Of a stretch of DNA of 64,000 nucleotides, positions 8,778-16,155 are shown piece by piece (positions within the stretch are counted from its first letter, which is position 1; each line of letters starts with the position of its first letter). The notes under the pieces are model-generated. The model worked only from the letters and a program-made list of their open reading frames with translations. It did not search any database and was not told the DNA's origin. Made by a program: the position numbers and the translations under genes. The DNA is from Pseudomonas sp. Au-Pse12 (lineage in GTDB: Bacteria > Pseudomonadota > Gammaproteobacteria > Pseudomonadales > Pseudomonadaceae): NCBI RefSeq assembly GCF_021341665.1, contig NZ_JAJTTH010000014.1, forward strand, positions 62,001 through 126,000, in the 5' to 3' direction.

Positions 8778-9281
8778 TTATTCGAGCGCACCTTCATACC
8801 TCTGAGCGCCGTGATTGAAGCTCCACACATACGACTTAGTCACCGCCCCCTCCCCCTTATATACAACATTCCCATCCTTATCTCTCTGATAGGAGTACAC
8901 CTCAATATCTTTATATTTATTTTCACCACCAGGGGAGATATCTAAAACTTTAACACCTGCAAAATAGTCCCCACCAACAAATTTCAAATACCCTCGACAC
9001 TGAATAAAGAAACCATAAACCCTGTCCTTACTTGACCCCTCACTACCAGAAGAAGAAAAAATAAAGTCCTTCACCCCATCACCATTAAGATCATCATTAT
9101 AGATAACCCTACCTTCTTGAGCAGAGAACTTCACCCCATCAACTCTTGAAAGAACCTGAACAGGATCACCATCTTCTGACCACTGCGAAATAAAATATTG
9201 GGGACCGTCGGCGCTACAAATCTTCACTGTTGCAGCGCAAGTAATCGGAGAAAGCAGTAAAAACGCTAGGAGATATTTCAT
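8778..9281 (-). CDS. secreted small protein downstream of tle1, candidate immunity protein
   Basis: 167 residues from the ATG at 9281; a GTG at 9287 is the alternative. A signal peptide is clear (MKYLLAFLLLSPITCAA), so the product is periplasmic. The middle contains NDDLNGDGVKDFIF, an EF-hand/VCBS-like DxNxDGxxD calcium-binding loop also seen in the decayed gene next door (DLNGDGVCD). The gene is AT-rich compared with its flanks. Tle phospholipases act in the periplasm and their immunity proteins are exported, so position and export fit an immunity role for this or a former effector. This is inference; no family was recognised with certainty. Confidence 0.6.
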   Translation of the reverse strand: MKYLLAFLLLSPITCAATVKICSADGPQYFISQWSEDGDPVQVLSRVDGVKFSAQEGRVIYNDDLNGDGVKDFIFSSSGSEGSSKDRVYGFFIQCRGYLKFVGGDYFAGVKVLDISPGGENKYKDIEVYSYQRDKDGNVVYKGEGAVTKSYVWSFNHGAQRYEGALE

Positions 9282-9513
9282 GCTCACTCATCCAAAATAA
9301 AGGTATTACGGTCAGTTCGGACTGCCCCCGTGGTTATCAGGCGTATTCCAGTACATCCGAGAACTTTTTCGGAAAGTCCTTAGAGCTTATAAAGATCACC
9401 TTTCACCCCCCAAACTCATCACCATCGTAACCGCCATGAACATTGCACATATAATCCTCCGCAGCGAAGCTTAACTTCTCACAAGAAGATCAATAGCAAA
9501 AACCATGACAATA
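9282..9513 (-). other. AT-rich remnant without an intact gene
   Basis: No convincing full gene. On the minus strand a short frame starts at an ATG behind a GGAGG site (around 9445) and reads MCNVHGGYDGDEFGG before a TGA just after a G6 run. Beyond that stop the same frame continues as KVIFISSKDFPKKFSDVLEYA and then meets two stops. This resembles the end of another broken small gene. Confidence 0.35.
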
Positions 9514-10442
9514 TCACATACAACTTCCCTTTAATCTTACTGACTCAAGAATTTGATCTCCCCGACCAAGAGCAAGCATTTACTTATATACTCTTCATAC
9601 GGAGGGCAAGCCTCTTTCTTCATACCCATATCCCAGTAAGCATCTACTAGATTGAGAGTCGCATCCACTCTTTCTGGGTATTTCTTATGAATAACCCTAA
9701 GCAGAAATGCAGACATTACTAAATTTTCGTTCTGATACAATAAATTAGCGCGCCCATTAATCGATGAAATATTACCCCCCCAAAATCAACGTCACCTCAT
9801 ATAAAAAATCCTTAGAAATACTTCTCTGCATTTGCTTTCCGTTATCATCCACCATATCAATCAGCGAGTCTTCCCCTCCTACCCGAAAACTCTCAAGCAC
9901 AAACTGAAAGTCCTTCTTTATTTCACGCACTGCATCATCAGAAGATAACTCCTGCAAATTAGGACCACTACCTAAAAACTCCAAAAACAATGCACAGCAT
10001 TTTATACGTCACACATGAAACGGCTGGGGAAACCTCGCCTCACCTGGAAGTATTTCATTGTCAAGAGAATACCTTTCATCCCTACTGGGCTCCACCCAAG
10101 TTGAAACCCTGTAAACAACCCAATCTTTAAATCTTGGCTCCCATCTAAAATCATACTTTGTCAGATCAGTATTTCTTGTATAAAAATCTAACAGCAATGA
10201 AAAATCACCTGAGATATACCCAGGAAACAGACCGCCATTACCCAGACTAAAAAAGCCCTTTCTCTCCTGCCTTGTACCACCAACCTTAATAGTTATTTCT
10301 GAAAGTTCGCTATCAAGCTCCAGACCAATTACAGAATAAGAATCACACACACCATCCCCGTTCAGATCCATATCACAGTCAGAATCTGCGCAAGAAATAC
10401 TGCTCAACAGCAAGAAAAACAAAGAACTAATGCATTCTTCAC
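9514..10442 (-). pseudogene. decayed secreted TPR-like putative immunity gene
   Basis: Three minus-strand open frames line up as one broken protein. A GTG at 10442 behind a GAGGG site encodes VKNALVLCF; adding one T to the T5 run at 10415-10419 would join it to FLLLSSISCADSDCD, giving a normal signal peptide. The mature frame (DLNGDGVCD, FPGYISGDFSLLLDF, WVEPSRDE) runs to a TGA at 10011-10009, then continues in the same frame as RIKCCALFLEFL. At a G7 run (9775-9781) it stops again; removing one G joins it to NISSINGRANLLYQNE and a TPR-like segment (AFLLRVIHKKYPERVDATLNL...). The 3' end may hold a further shift near 9570. Low GC, position just after tle1 and export signal suggest a former immunity gene. 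Confidence 0.65.
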
Positions 10443-10501
10443 AGCGAACCCTCAAGTGTGAGCAAAAGGGCTGCCCCGGGAGTGCCACCCTTCAGGTTGT
10501 C

Positions 10502-10773
10502 CATGGCTACACCTGCTTCCCGGACGACTGCAGATTGCCCAACTGATCGGCCAGCAGATCCTGCCAGCCAGCGGGCTGGCCCTGATCGCTGGCGCTCGCC
10601 AATAGCCCGGCAAGGCGGGCGTCCTCCTTGTCCTGCGCCGCTTGTGCGGCTTCCAGCGCTTGGTGGGCCACCAGGATTTTCTGCAGCCCCGGGGTGGTGG
10701 CGGTGCTTGCGTTCAAGGGTGGCGGAGGCGGCATTGCCGCGACCAGGGCGACCACATCCCCCGGGGATCGGGT
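10502..10773. repeat. direct repeat copy 2 (3' end of intact tle1)
   Basis: Second member of the ~272-275 bp direct repeat, here as the genuine 3' end of tle1. The 5' boundary (catggctac) and the last shared bases (cccccgggga..cgggt) are the same as in copy 1 at 8086-8360. Confidence 0.9.
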
Positions 10774-13140
10774 GAAGGCCCGCAGCCCATCCAAGTTGCT
10801 CAACATCGGCAAGGCCAGACCGGTCAGCGGGTCGAAAGCGCTGACTTGCGGTGAACCCGGCAGCCCGACCTTGCCCGCCAGCACCGGCCGCGCCAGGGAG
10901 GGCAGGAACAGGCCCAGCAACATGCGCGGGTCCTTCTTCTTGATGCTCAAGCCCACGCTGGCCAGCATCAGCCCCACTCCCACCACTCGGCCCGCGGTGG
11001 CCAGCAGCGACAGTTCCTTGTTCGACTCGTTGTCAAAATGCACCAGGCGAATGCGGAAGTAATCGGTGAACGGCTCGCGCGGGCCCAGCGCCGAAGTGTT
11101 CATGAACCAGGCGCGGGAGTCGTGGATCTGCTCGTCGAACAGCGCCACCAGATCCTCCTTGCCCGATCTGGGCGTGTTGGGCGCGCTGAACAACTCACCG
11201 TACAACTCGGTGCCTTTTTCGTGCAGATAAGCGTACTCCTTGGCCTCGTCTTCCTCGTTGATCAGGAACACCGTACCGCCCAGCAGCAAATCCAGAACGC
11301 CGCCGACCTTCATGCTGTCGTCGAGCAGTCCCCACTCTTGCTTGTAGTCATGACGAAACTCGTCGGCGGCGCCTTTGAGTTGCTGGTGATCCAGGGGTGG
11401 GTCGAACTTTTTCTCCCAGCGCATGCTGTCGACTTTTTCCTGACCACCGACGATCTGCACGTTAAGTTGGTACTCCTTTTCCTGTGCCTCGGTGTAAGTC
11501 GGTATAGGTTTGCCTTCAACGTCGGCAGCGGCCTCGGCGTCACGCCGCGCCTGGATCGCCTCCCAGGCCTCAACCTTGGCCTTGGGCATGTCAGGCGGAG
11601 CATTTTGATAGAACGGCTGCTTTTCCACACCACCGGCATAACGGTCGATGCGCCAGCCGGTGATAAGTGCCTGCTGCCACTCGATCATGTCCTCCAGGGT
11701 ACCGGTGTGTTGGGCGGCGTCGGCTTGCCAGGCGTTAAAGCGTTTGATGAGTTCGTCGGAGACGTCGAACTCTTCTAGCGTTTCCGCACTCATTTTCCGC
11801 CATTTCTCATGAGTTCCTTCCCGATATGCGGCTTGTGGCACTTGTAAAGGAGCCCCAGCCGAAAACGCTGCTGCATAAAGATGATGTAGCGGGATCTGCG
11901 ATAACAAATGCTCGGTACCTGCAAGCGCCTTACCCTGATCCCCTGGCGCGTAACCACCGCCTACGTCCGAGTGCACGCCGGGGTAAAGATATTCGACGGT
12001 GCCACTACGGTAACTGGAGGGCTGAGTCGTATCGCGCTGGCCACCGGCGTTTTTCGGTCGACGACGGATCGAGTCCAATGGGAAGCTGGCCCGCTGTTCA
12101 TGGGCCGATACCAGATGCACACAGCGCTTGAGAAAGTGACAGTCTTCAGGAATGGAAGTGTCCATGCAGATTGCAGACTCTTCATCAGGCAAACGCATGG
12201 TGCCATCAGCCCAATCCATATGGCCGGCGGTAAAGGGAAAACTGTCGGCGATACCCACTGCCGCCACTGTGTCGCAGATACCGAGGAACTCAATGGAGAT
12301 CGGCAGCCCGGCAAAGCGATACTCCACTGCACCATCGCTGCCTTTACAACGGGTCAGGGTTTGCAGCCAATTGGCAAAAGTTCGGGCTTGTGCAGCGCCT
12401 CTGGAGAAGCCATAGACATATAGGCGCATGGCCAAGATATGGGGTTTTTCCCCGATTTCTCTTCGCTGATCTAATAGCTTTTCTAGGTCATTTATATACG
12501 GACGCATGGCGGCTTCACGTTTCTTTTCACCATTTTCCAGTAGACCTAAAGTCGCCACGTTGCCGTACCAACAAGTAGCCATGCTCTCTACCAGAACCTG
12601 AGTTGCAGGAAGCAGCAGTGGTGTTGCTGGTGTCAGTACCATTTTGAGCGCATCGATTAATCGAGTGAGGCCCCAGTTGATTCGATTTTCACCACCACTG
12701 GCAGCTATCAGCCCCCAATTATTCGGTACCATTTCCTTGATATCAGGGAACACCGTACCCACACCCGGACTGTAATACCTGAAATAGCCATTCTCCCGAG
12801 TAGCATCATCCGAACCTAAACTAGCATGATAAAGCCGAGCCATATTGCTACATGAAGATGGGCTCGAAGCGCTGTCAGCCTCGTCGTTATTATTGGTTCC
12901 ATCGAATGCCAATGTAATATGCAAAGTCTTACAGCAAGGTGTTCCACTGTATGCGTCGCCTCTAGCTTGGACAAGCTTACGCTGCCGGTCGCCGAATGCG
13001 AGCTCATCTCGTTTTTGTCTAAGAATATTTTCAGAGAGTTTCTTTGGTACGGATGGTAGAAGCCCAACCAAAGGAAAGTCCGGCGCAACCAACGCATGGG
13101 CAGGCCTTCTTTTTATTTCACTTCTAGTCATTTCGGACAT
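10507..13140 (-). CDS. tle1: T6SS lipase effector, Tle1 type (DUF2235)
   Basis: 877 residues. The N-terminal two-thirds is an alpha/beta hydrolase of the DUF2235 family: ITLAFDGTNNN at 75-85, YYSPGVGT at 122-129, and the nucleophile elbow GFSRGA with Ser246 (GxSxG). A GVHSDVGGGY block lies at 388-397. Tle1 enzymes hydrolyse phospholipids in the target cell envelope after T6SS delivery. The C-terminal region has hydrophobic segments (VVGVGLMLASVGLSI and following) and a Pro/Ala-rich tail that is duplicated at 8091-8363. The start ATG overlaps the end of the upstream DUF3304 gene; an alternative ATG at 13131 overlaps its TGA. With vgrG and a DUF4123 adaptor upstream, it is the probable cargo of this VgrG. 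Confidence 0.9.
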   Translation of the reverse strand: MSEMTRSEIKRRPAHALVAPDFPLVGLLPSVPKKLSENILRQKRDELAFGDRQRKLVQARGDAYSGTPCCKTLHITLAFDGTNNNDEADSASSPSSCSNMARLYHASLGSDDATRENGYFRYYSPGVGTVFPDIKEMVPNNWGLIAASGGENRINWGLTRLIDALKMVLTPATPLLLPATQVLVESMATCWYGNVATLGLLENGEKKREAAMRPYINDLEKLLDQRREIGEKPHILAMRLYVYGFSRGAAQARTFANWLQTLTRCKGSDGAVEYRFAGLPISIEFLGICDTVAAVGIADSFPFTAGHMDWADGTMRLPDEESAICMDTSIPEDCHFLKRCVHLVSAHEQRASFPLDSIRRRPKNAGGQRDTTQPSSYRSGTVEYLYPGVHSDVGGGYAPGDQGKALAGTEHLLSQIPLHHLYAAAFSAGAPLQVPQAAYREGTHEKWRKMSAETLEEFDVSDELIKRFNAWQADAAQHTGTLEDMIEWQQALITGWRIDRYAGGVEKQPFYQNAPPDMPKAKVEAWEAIQARRDAEAAADVEGKPIPTYTEAQEKEYQLNVQIVGGQEKVDSMRWEKKFDPPLDHQQLKGAADEFRHDYKQEWGLLDDSMKVGGVLDLLLGGTVFLINEEDEAKEYAYLHEKGTELYGELFSAPNTPRSGKEDLVALFDEQIHDSRAWFMNTSALGPREPFTDYFRIRLVHFDNESNKELSLLATAGRVVGVGLMLASVGLSIKKKDPRMLLGLFLPSLARPVLAGKVGLPGSPQVSAFDPLTGLALPMLSNLDGLRAFTRSPGDVVALVAAMPPPPPLNASTATTPGLQKILVAHQALEAAQAAQDKEDARLAGLLASASDQGQPAGWQDLLADQLGNLQSSGKQV

Positions 13141-13682
13141 ACCTTCGGCTCTTCCATATTCATCGAAAAGTTGTAAGGATAACCCGGGTATCCTGGAGAG
13201 GTTCCAGCAGCAGTAATGCGTACCTGATTACAAGGCAAGAAATGAACTTTCAATACACCTGGAGTATCGTATTGCGGGATTTCCACAACAGCTTTATATC
13301 GTGAGTAACCTTTTTTGTGCTCCGCCATACGCTTCCTCCAAGCGTCTGAAAACTGGCGCTCCGACCACTCCCCATAAGCATATGGATCAGGATCTTTTTC
13401 CCACTCAACAACAGCTCTCAACCCTGGAATCCAATGACGAGGGACAACGCCACAACAAACTTGGCTACCACCACCTTCATGCGGCCCCAAGTTCGGCCCA
13501 CCCGCCCCATTCACCGAAAACCGATTGATCGCCGCCGAAGTATGGTTATAACCCGTCACCGGTGCCGACAACATCTTCGACTCAGACTGACAAGCGCTTG
13601 CAGTCAACACACCCGCAGCCAACAAGCACACACGAACAACATTCAAGACACCAAATAAACCACCCACCAAAACCTTTTTCAT
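13128..13682 (-). CDS. DUF3304 lipoprotein, putative Tle1 immunity, copy 1
   Basis: 184 residues from the ATG at 13682, placed 6 bp after an AGGG site; an in-frame ATG at 13697 is the alternative. Lipoprotein signal ending LTASAC. The mature part carries the DUF3304 core: GYNHTSAAINRFSVNGAGG, then a glycine-rich stretch with a CCGVVPRHWIPGL block, VEWEKDPDP, and a C-terminal KVHFLPCNQVRI. It is the copy adjacent to tle1 and its stop overlaps an internal tle1 ATG (ATGA), so it is coupled to the effector. A periplasmic, membrane-anchored immunity protein neutralising Tle1 is the natural inference from context and from DUF3304/DUF2235 pairing in other proteobacteria. Confidence 0.8.
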   Translation of the reverse strand: MKKVLVGGLFGVLNVVRVCLLAAGVLTASACQSESKMLSAPVTGYNHTSAAINRFSVNGAGGPNLGPHEGGGSQVCCGVVPRHWIPGLRAVVEWEKDPDPYAYGEWSERQFSDAWRKRMAEHKKGYSRYKAVVEIPQYDTPGVLKVHFLPCNQVRITAAGTSPGYPGYPYNFSMNMEEPKVCPK

Positions 13683-13684
13683 AA

Positions 13685-14233
13685 TTAGCCCTGACATATT
13701 TCAGGCTCCTCCATTTCCATTGGGTAGTTGTAAGGGTAACGTGAGTCTCCAGGTTTGATATTGTCCGCAGAAACGCGCACTTGGTCGCAGGGAAGAAAAT
13801 GGACCTTTAAGGTTCCGGCCACGGTATACCGAGGAATTTCTACAATCACTTTATGTCTAGAGTAATTGGCGGCATGACGCTCATAATCCTTATTATCAAA
13901 TTGACCATACTGGTCTCGTTTAATATAACCGCGAGGATCCGGATCTTTTTCCCACTCAACAATGGCTCTCAACCCTGGAACCCAATGACGAGGAATAACA
14001 CCACAACAACTTTTTTTTCCACCGCCTTGATGTGGCCCCAAATTTGGCCCTCCTGCCCCATTCACAGAAAACCGATTGATCGCGGCCGAAGTATGGTTAT
14101 AGCCAATCACCGACGCACTTAGCATCTTCGACTCAGACTGACAAGCGCTAGCAGTCAACATACCTGCGGCCAACAAGCACACACGAGCAATATTCAAAAT
14201 ACCAAATAAATCACCCGACAAATTCTTTTTCAT
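13685..14233 (-). CDS. DUF3304 lipoprotein, putative Tle1 immunity, copy 2
   Basis: 182 residues, about three-quarters identical by eye to the other copies. Lipobox LTASAC, core CCGVIPRHWVPGL, VEWEKDPDP. It differs mainly in the segment after the DPDP motif (RGYIKRDQYGQFDNKDYERHA), where copies 1 and 3 have AYGEW and a SDAW(R/T)KRMAEHKKGYSR segment. That variable stretch is the best candidate for a specificity surface. Starts MKK at 14233; ATGs at 14236 and 14248 are also in frame. It lies 2 bp upstream of copy 1. Confidence 0.78.
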   Translation of the reverse strand: MKKNLSGDLFGILNIARVCLLAAGMLTASACQSESKMLSASVIGYNHTSAAINRFSVNGAGGPNLGPHQGGGKKSCCGVIPRHWVPGLRAIVEWEKDPDPRGYIKRDQYGQFDNKDYERHAANYSRHKVIVEIPRYTVAGTLKVHFLPCDQVRVSADNIKPGDSRYPYNYPMEMEEPEICQG

Positions 14234-14241
14234 CATTAGCC

Positions 14242-14790
14242 CTAACATACTTTAGGCTCCTCCATCTTCATCGGATAGTTGTAGGGATAACGTGAATCCC
14301 CAGGCTTAATATTATCTGCAGAGATACGTACCTGATCACAAGGAAGAAAATGAACCTTTAATGCTCCAGCCACGGAATATCGAGGAATATCAACAACAGC
14401 TTTATGACGTGAATAACCTTTTTTATGTTCCGCCATACGCTTAGTCCAAGCGTCTGAAAACTGTCGCTCTGGCCACTCCCCATAAGCATATGGGTCAGGA
14501 TCTTTTTCCCACTCAACAATGGCTCTCAACCCTGGAACCCAATGACGTGGAATAACACCACAACAACTCTTTTTTCCACCACCTTGATGTGGACCTAAGT
14601 TTGGCCCTCCCGCCCCATTAACCGAAAAGCGATTGATCGCGGCCGATGTATGGTTATAGCCCGTCACCGACGCACCTAACATCTTCGACTCAGACTGACA
14701 AGCGCTTGCAATCAACATACCTACGGCCAACAAGCACACACGAACAATATTCAAGACACCAAACAAACCACCCACCAAAAACTTTTTCAT
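14242..14790 (-). CDS. DUF3304 lipoprotein, putative Tle1 immunity, copy 3
   Basis: 182 residues; lipobox LIASAC. Closest to copy 1 in the variable segment (AYGEWPERQFSDAWTKRMAEHK) and to copy 2 in the CCGVIPRHWVPGL core, which suggests exchange between copies. The ATG at 14790 overlaps the stop of copy 4 (ATGA) and has AGGG 6 bp upstream; an ATG at 14805 is possible. The last residues are EEPKVC. Confidence 0.78.
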   Translation of the reverse strand: MKKFLVGGLFGVLNIVRVCLLAVGMLIASACQSESKMLGASVTGYNHTSAAINRFSVNGAGGPNLGPHQGGGKKSCCGVIPRHWVPGLRAIVEWEKDPDPYAYGEWPERQFSDAWTKRMAEHKKGYSRHKAVVDIPRYSVAGALKVHFLPCDQVRISADNIKPGDSRYPYNYPMKMEEPKVC

Positions 14791-15341
14791 AATTGGCCCT
14801 GACATATTTCAGGCTCCTCCATTTCCATTGGATAGCTGTAAGGATAACGTGGATCCTTTACCTTGATATTGTCTGCGGAAACACGTACTTGATTGCACGG
14901 TAGAAAGTGAACTTTCAATGTTCCAGCCACAGAGTACCGAGGAATTTCAACAGTAACCTTATGACGTGAGTACTCTTGTTTTTGCGCCTTCATACGTTTA
15001 GTCCAAGCATCTGAGTAAGGTCGTTCTGTCCATGTGCTCGAAGAGTAAGGATTCGGATCTTTTTCCCATTCAACAATGGCTTTTAATCCTGGAACCCAAT
15101 GACGAGGAACAACACCGCAGCAAACTTGGCTACCTCCTCCTTGATGTGGACCAATGTTTCCGCCCCCTGCCCCATTAACAGAAAACCGATTGATCGCCGC
15201 CGAAGTATGGTTGTACCCCGTCACCGGGGCGCTCAGCATCGTGGACTGGCTCTGGCAGGCGGTTACCAGCAACACGGCGCTCAGCCACCCGGTCAATGAC
15301 ACTGCCGTCTTCCAGGCCCACGTTCTGCGCATCTGTTTCAT
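14787..15341 (-). CDS. DUF3304 lipoprotein, putative Tle1 immunity, copy 4
   Basis: 184 residues and the most divergent N-terminus (MKQMRRTWAWKTAVSLTGWLSAVLLVTAC); the lipobox is LVTAC. The core is shared (GYNHTSAAINRFSVNGAGG, CCGVVPRHWVPGL, VEWEKDPNP), with SSSTWTERPYSDAWTKRMK as the variable segment. A GGGAGG ribosome site lies just upstream. It is the first immunity gene after the DUF4123 adaptor and its signal-peptide coding region is more GC-rich than in copies 1-3. It may be the founder copy of the array. Confidence 0.78.
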   Translation of the reverse strand: MKQMRRTWAWKTAVSLTGWLSAVLLVTACQSQSTMLSAPVTGYNHTSAAINRFSVNGAGGGNIGPHQGGGSQVCCGVVPRHWVPGLKAIVEWEKDPNPYSSSTWTERPYSDAWTKRMKAQKQEYSRHKVTVEIPRYSVAGTLKVHFLPCNQVRVSADNIKVKDPRYPYSYPMEMEEPEICQGQL

Positions 15342-15356
15342 GGCACCTCCCTCCCC

Positions 15357-16145
15357 CTACTCATCCACCACAAACGGCGAGTTATCCAACAGCCATTGAC
15401 GAATAAACGCCTGCCGCTCCGCAGGTTCCTGAAGCCCTTGCTGGTAGGCCGCCATCTGGCTGTGGAACAGGTGGCGCATCAGGCCTTCCTCGCGGCTCAG
15501 GCCGTAGTGCTGCGGGGTGGTGCTGTGCTCGCGGCGGTGCCCGTCGGCATCGGCCCAGGCCCGCAGGCTGGCGATCTGGGCGGGGTCGAAGATGAAGCCC
15601 TCCGCCCTCGGGGCGTCGCTGTGTCGGGAGTAGCGCCCCAGCAGGTGCTGCGCCCGGTGATCACGGTCGAGCCAGTGCCAGGCGATGATCGGGCCATGCA
15701 GGACGCGGCCCTGGGCCGGGGTCAGGGCTTCGCTCACCGGCAGGAACAGGCGCGGGTCGTAGTAGCGCAGGACTCCTTGTTCGCGACCCTGGTTCCACTG
15801 CGCCTGGGTGCAGCGGCTCAGGTGGGCCGCCAGGGCGTCGAAGCGCCAGGGGCTGAGCAGCGCCAGGACGTGCTGGGTGCAGTCGACGGCACTGAGAAAG
15901 GCCAGCAGCCAGGTCTTGTGCCGCAGATGCAGCCGCAGCAACAACGGGCCGGCATCGGCGATGGCCGCTTCCGGTGTGTGGTCGAACAGCTTGGCCAATT
16001 CGGGGCCGTCGGCCAGGCTCGCCAGTTCCTGCAGCAGCGGGTAGTTGAGGCTGGTGGCATCGATCAGCAGGTCGAGGTGCTCGTGTTCCAGCCGCTGCAC
16101 CTGTTGCCACAGCAGTTCGTGCCACAGTGGGTTGCTCGTGTACAT
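15357..16145 (-). CDS. DUF4123 T6SS effector adaptor/chaperone
   Basis: 262 residues. The DUF4123 pattern is visible: LDLLIDATSLNYPLLQELA near the start, PLLLRLHLRHKTWLLAFLSAVD in the middle, and LHGPIIAWHWLDRDHRAQHLLGRY-like FYD/strand block near 150. DUF4123 proteins bind a VgrG tip and a cognate effector and load one onto the other in the cytoplasm. It lies 10 bp downstream of vgrG and upstream of the immunity array and tle1, so it most likely loads Tle1. A GGAG ribosome site precedes the ATG. Confidence 0.87.
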   Translation of the reverse strand: MYTSNPLWHELLWQQVQRLEHEHLDLLIDATSLNYPLLQELASLADGPELAKLFDHTPEAAIADAGPLLLRLHLRHKTWLLAFLSAVDCTQHVLALLSPWRFDALAAHLSRCTQAQWNQGREQGVLRYYDPRLFLPVSEALTPAQGRVLHGPIIAWHWLDRDHRAQHLLGRYSRHSDAPRAEGFIFDPAQIASLRAWADADGHRREHSTTPQHYGLSREEGLMRHLFHSQMAAYQQGLQEPAERQAFIRQWLLDNSPFVVDE

Positions 16146-16155
16146 GGCGGGCTCC

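Noticed and set aside
10009..10488. An independent 159-residue protein starting MALPGQPFCSH
   Set aside because: No ribosome site or plausible signal at that start. A GTG at 10442 with GAGGG gives a proper signal-peptide start in another frame, so a frameshifted pseudogene explains it better.
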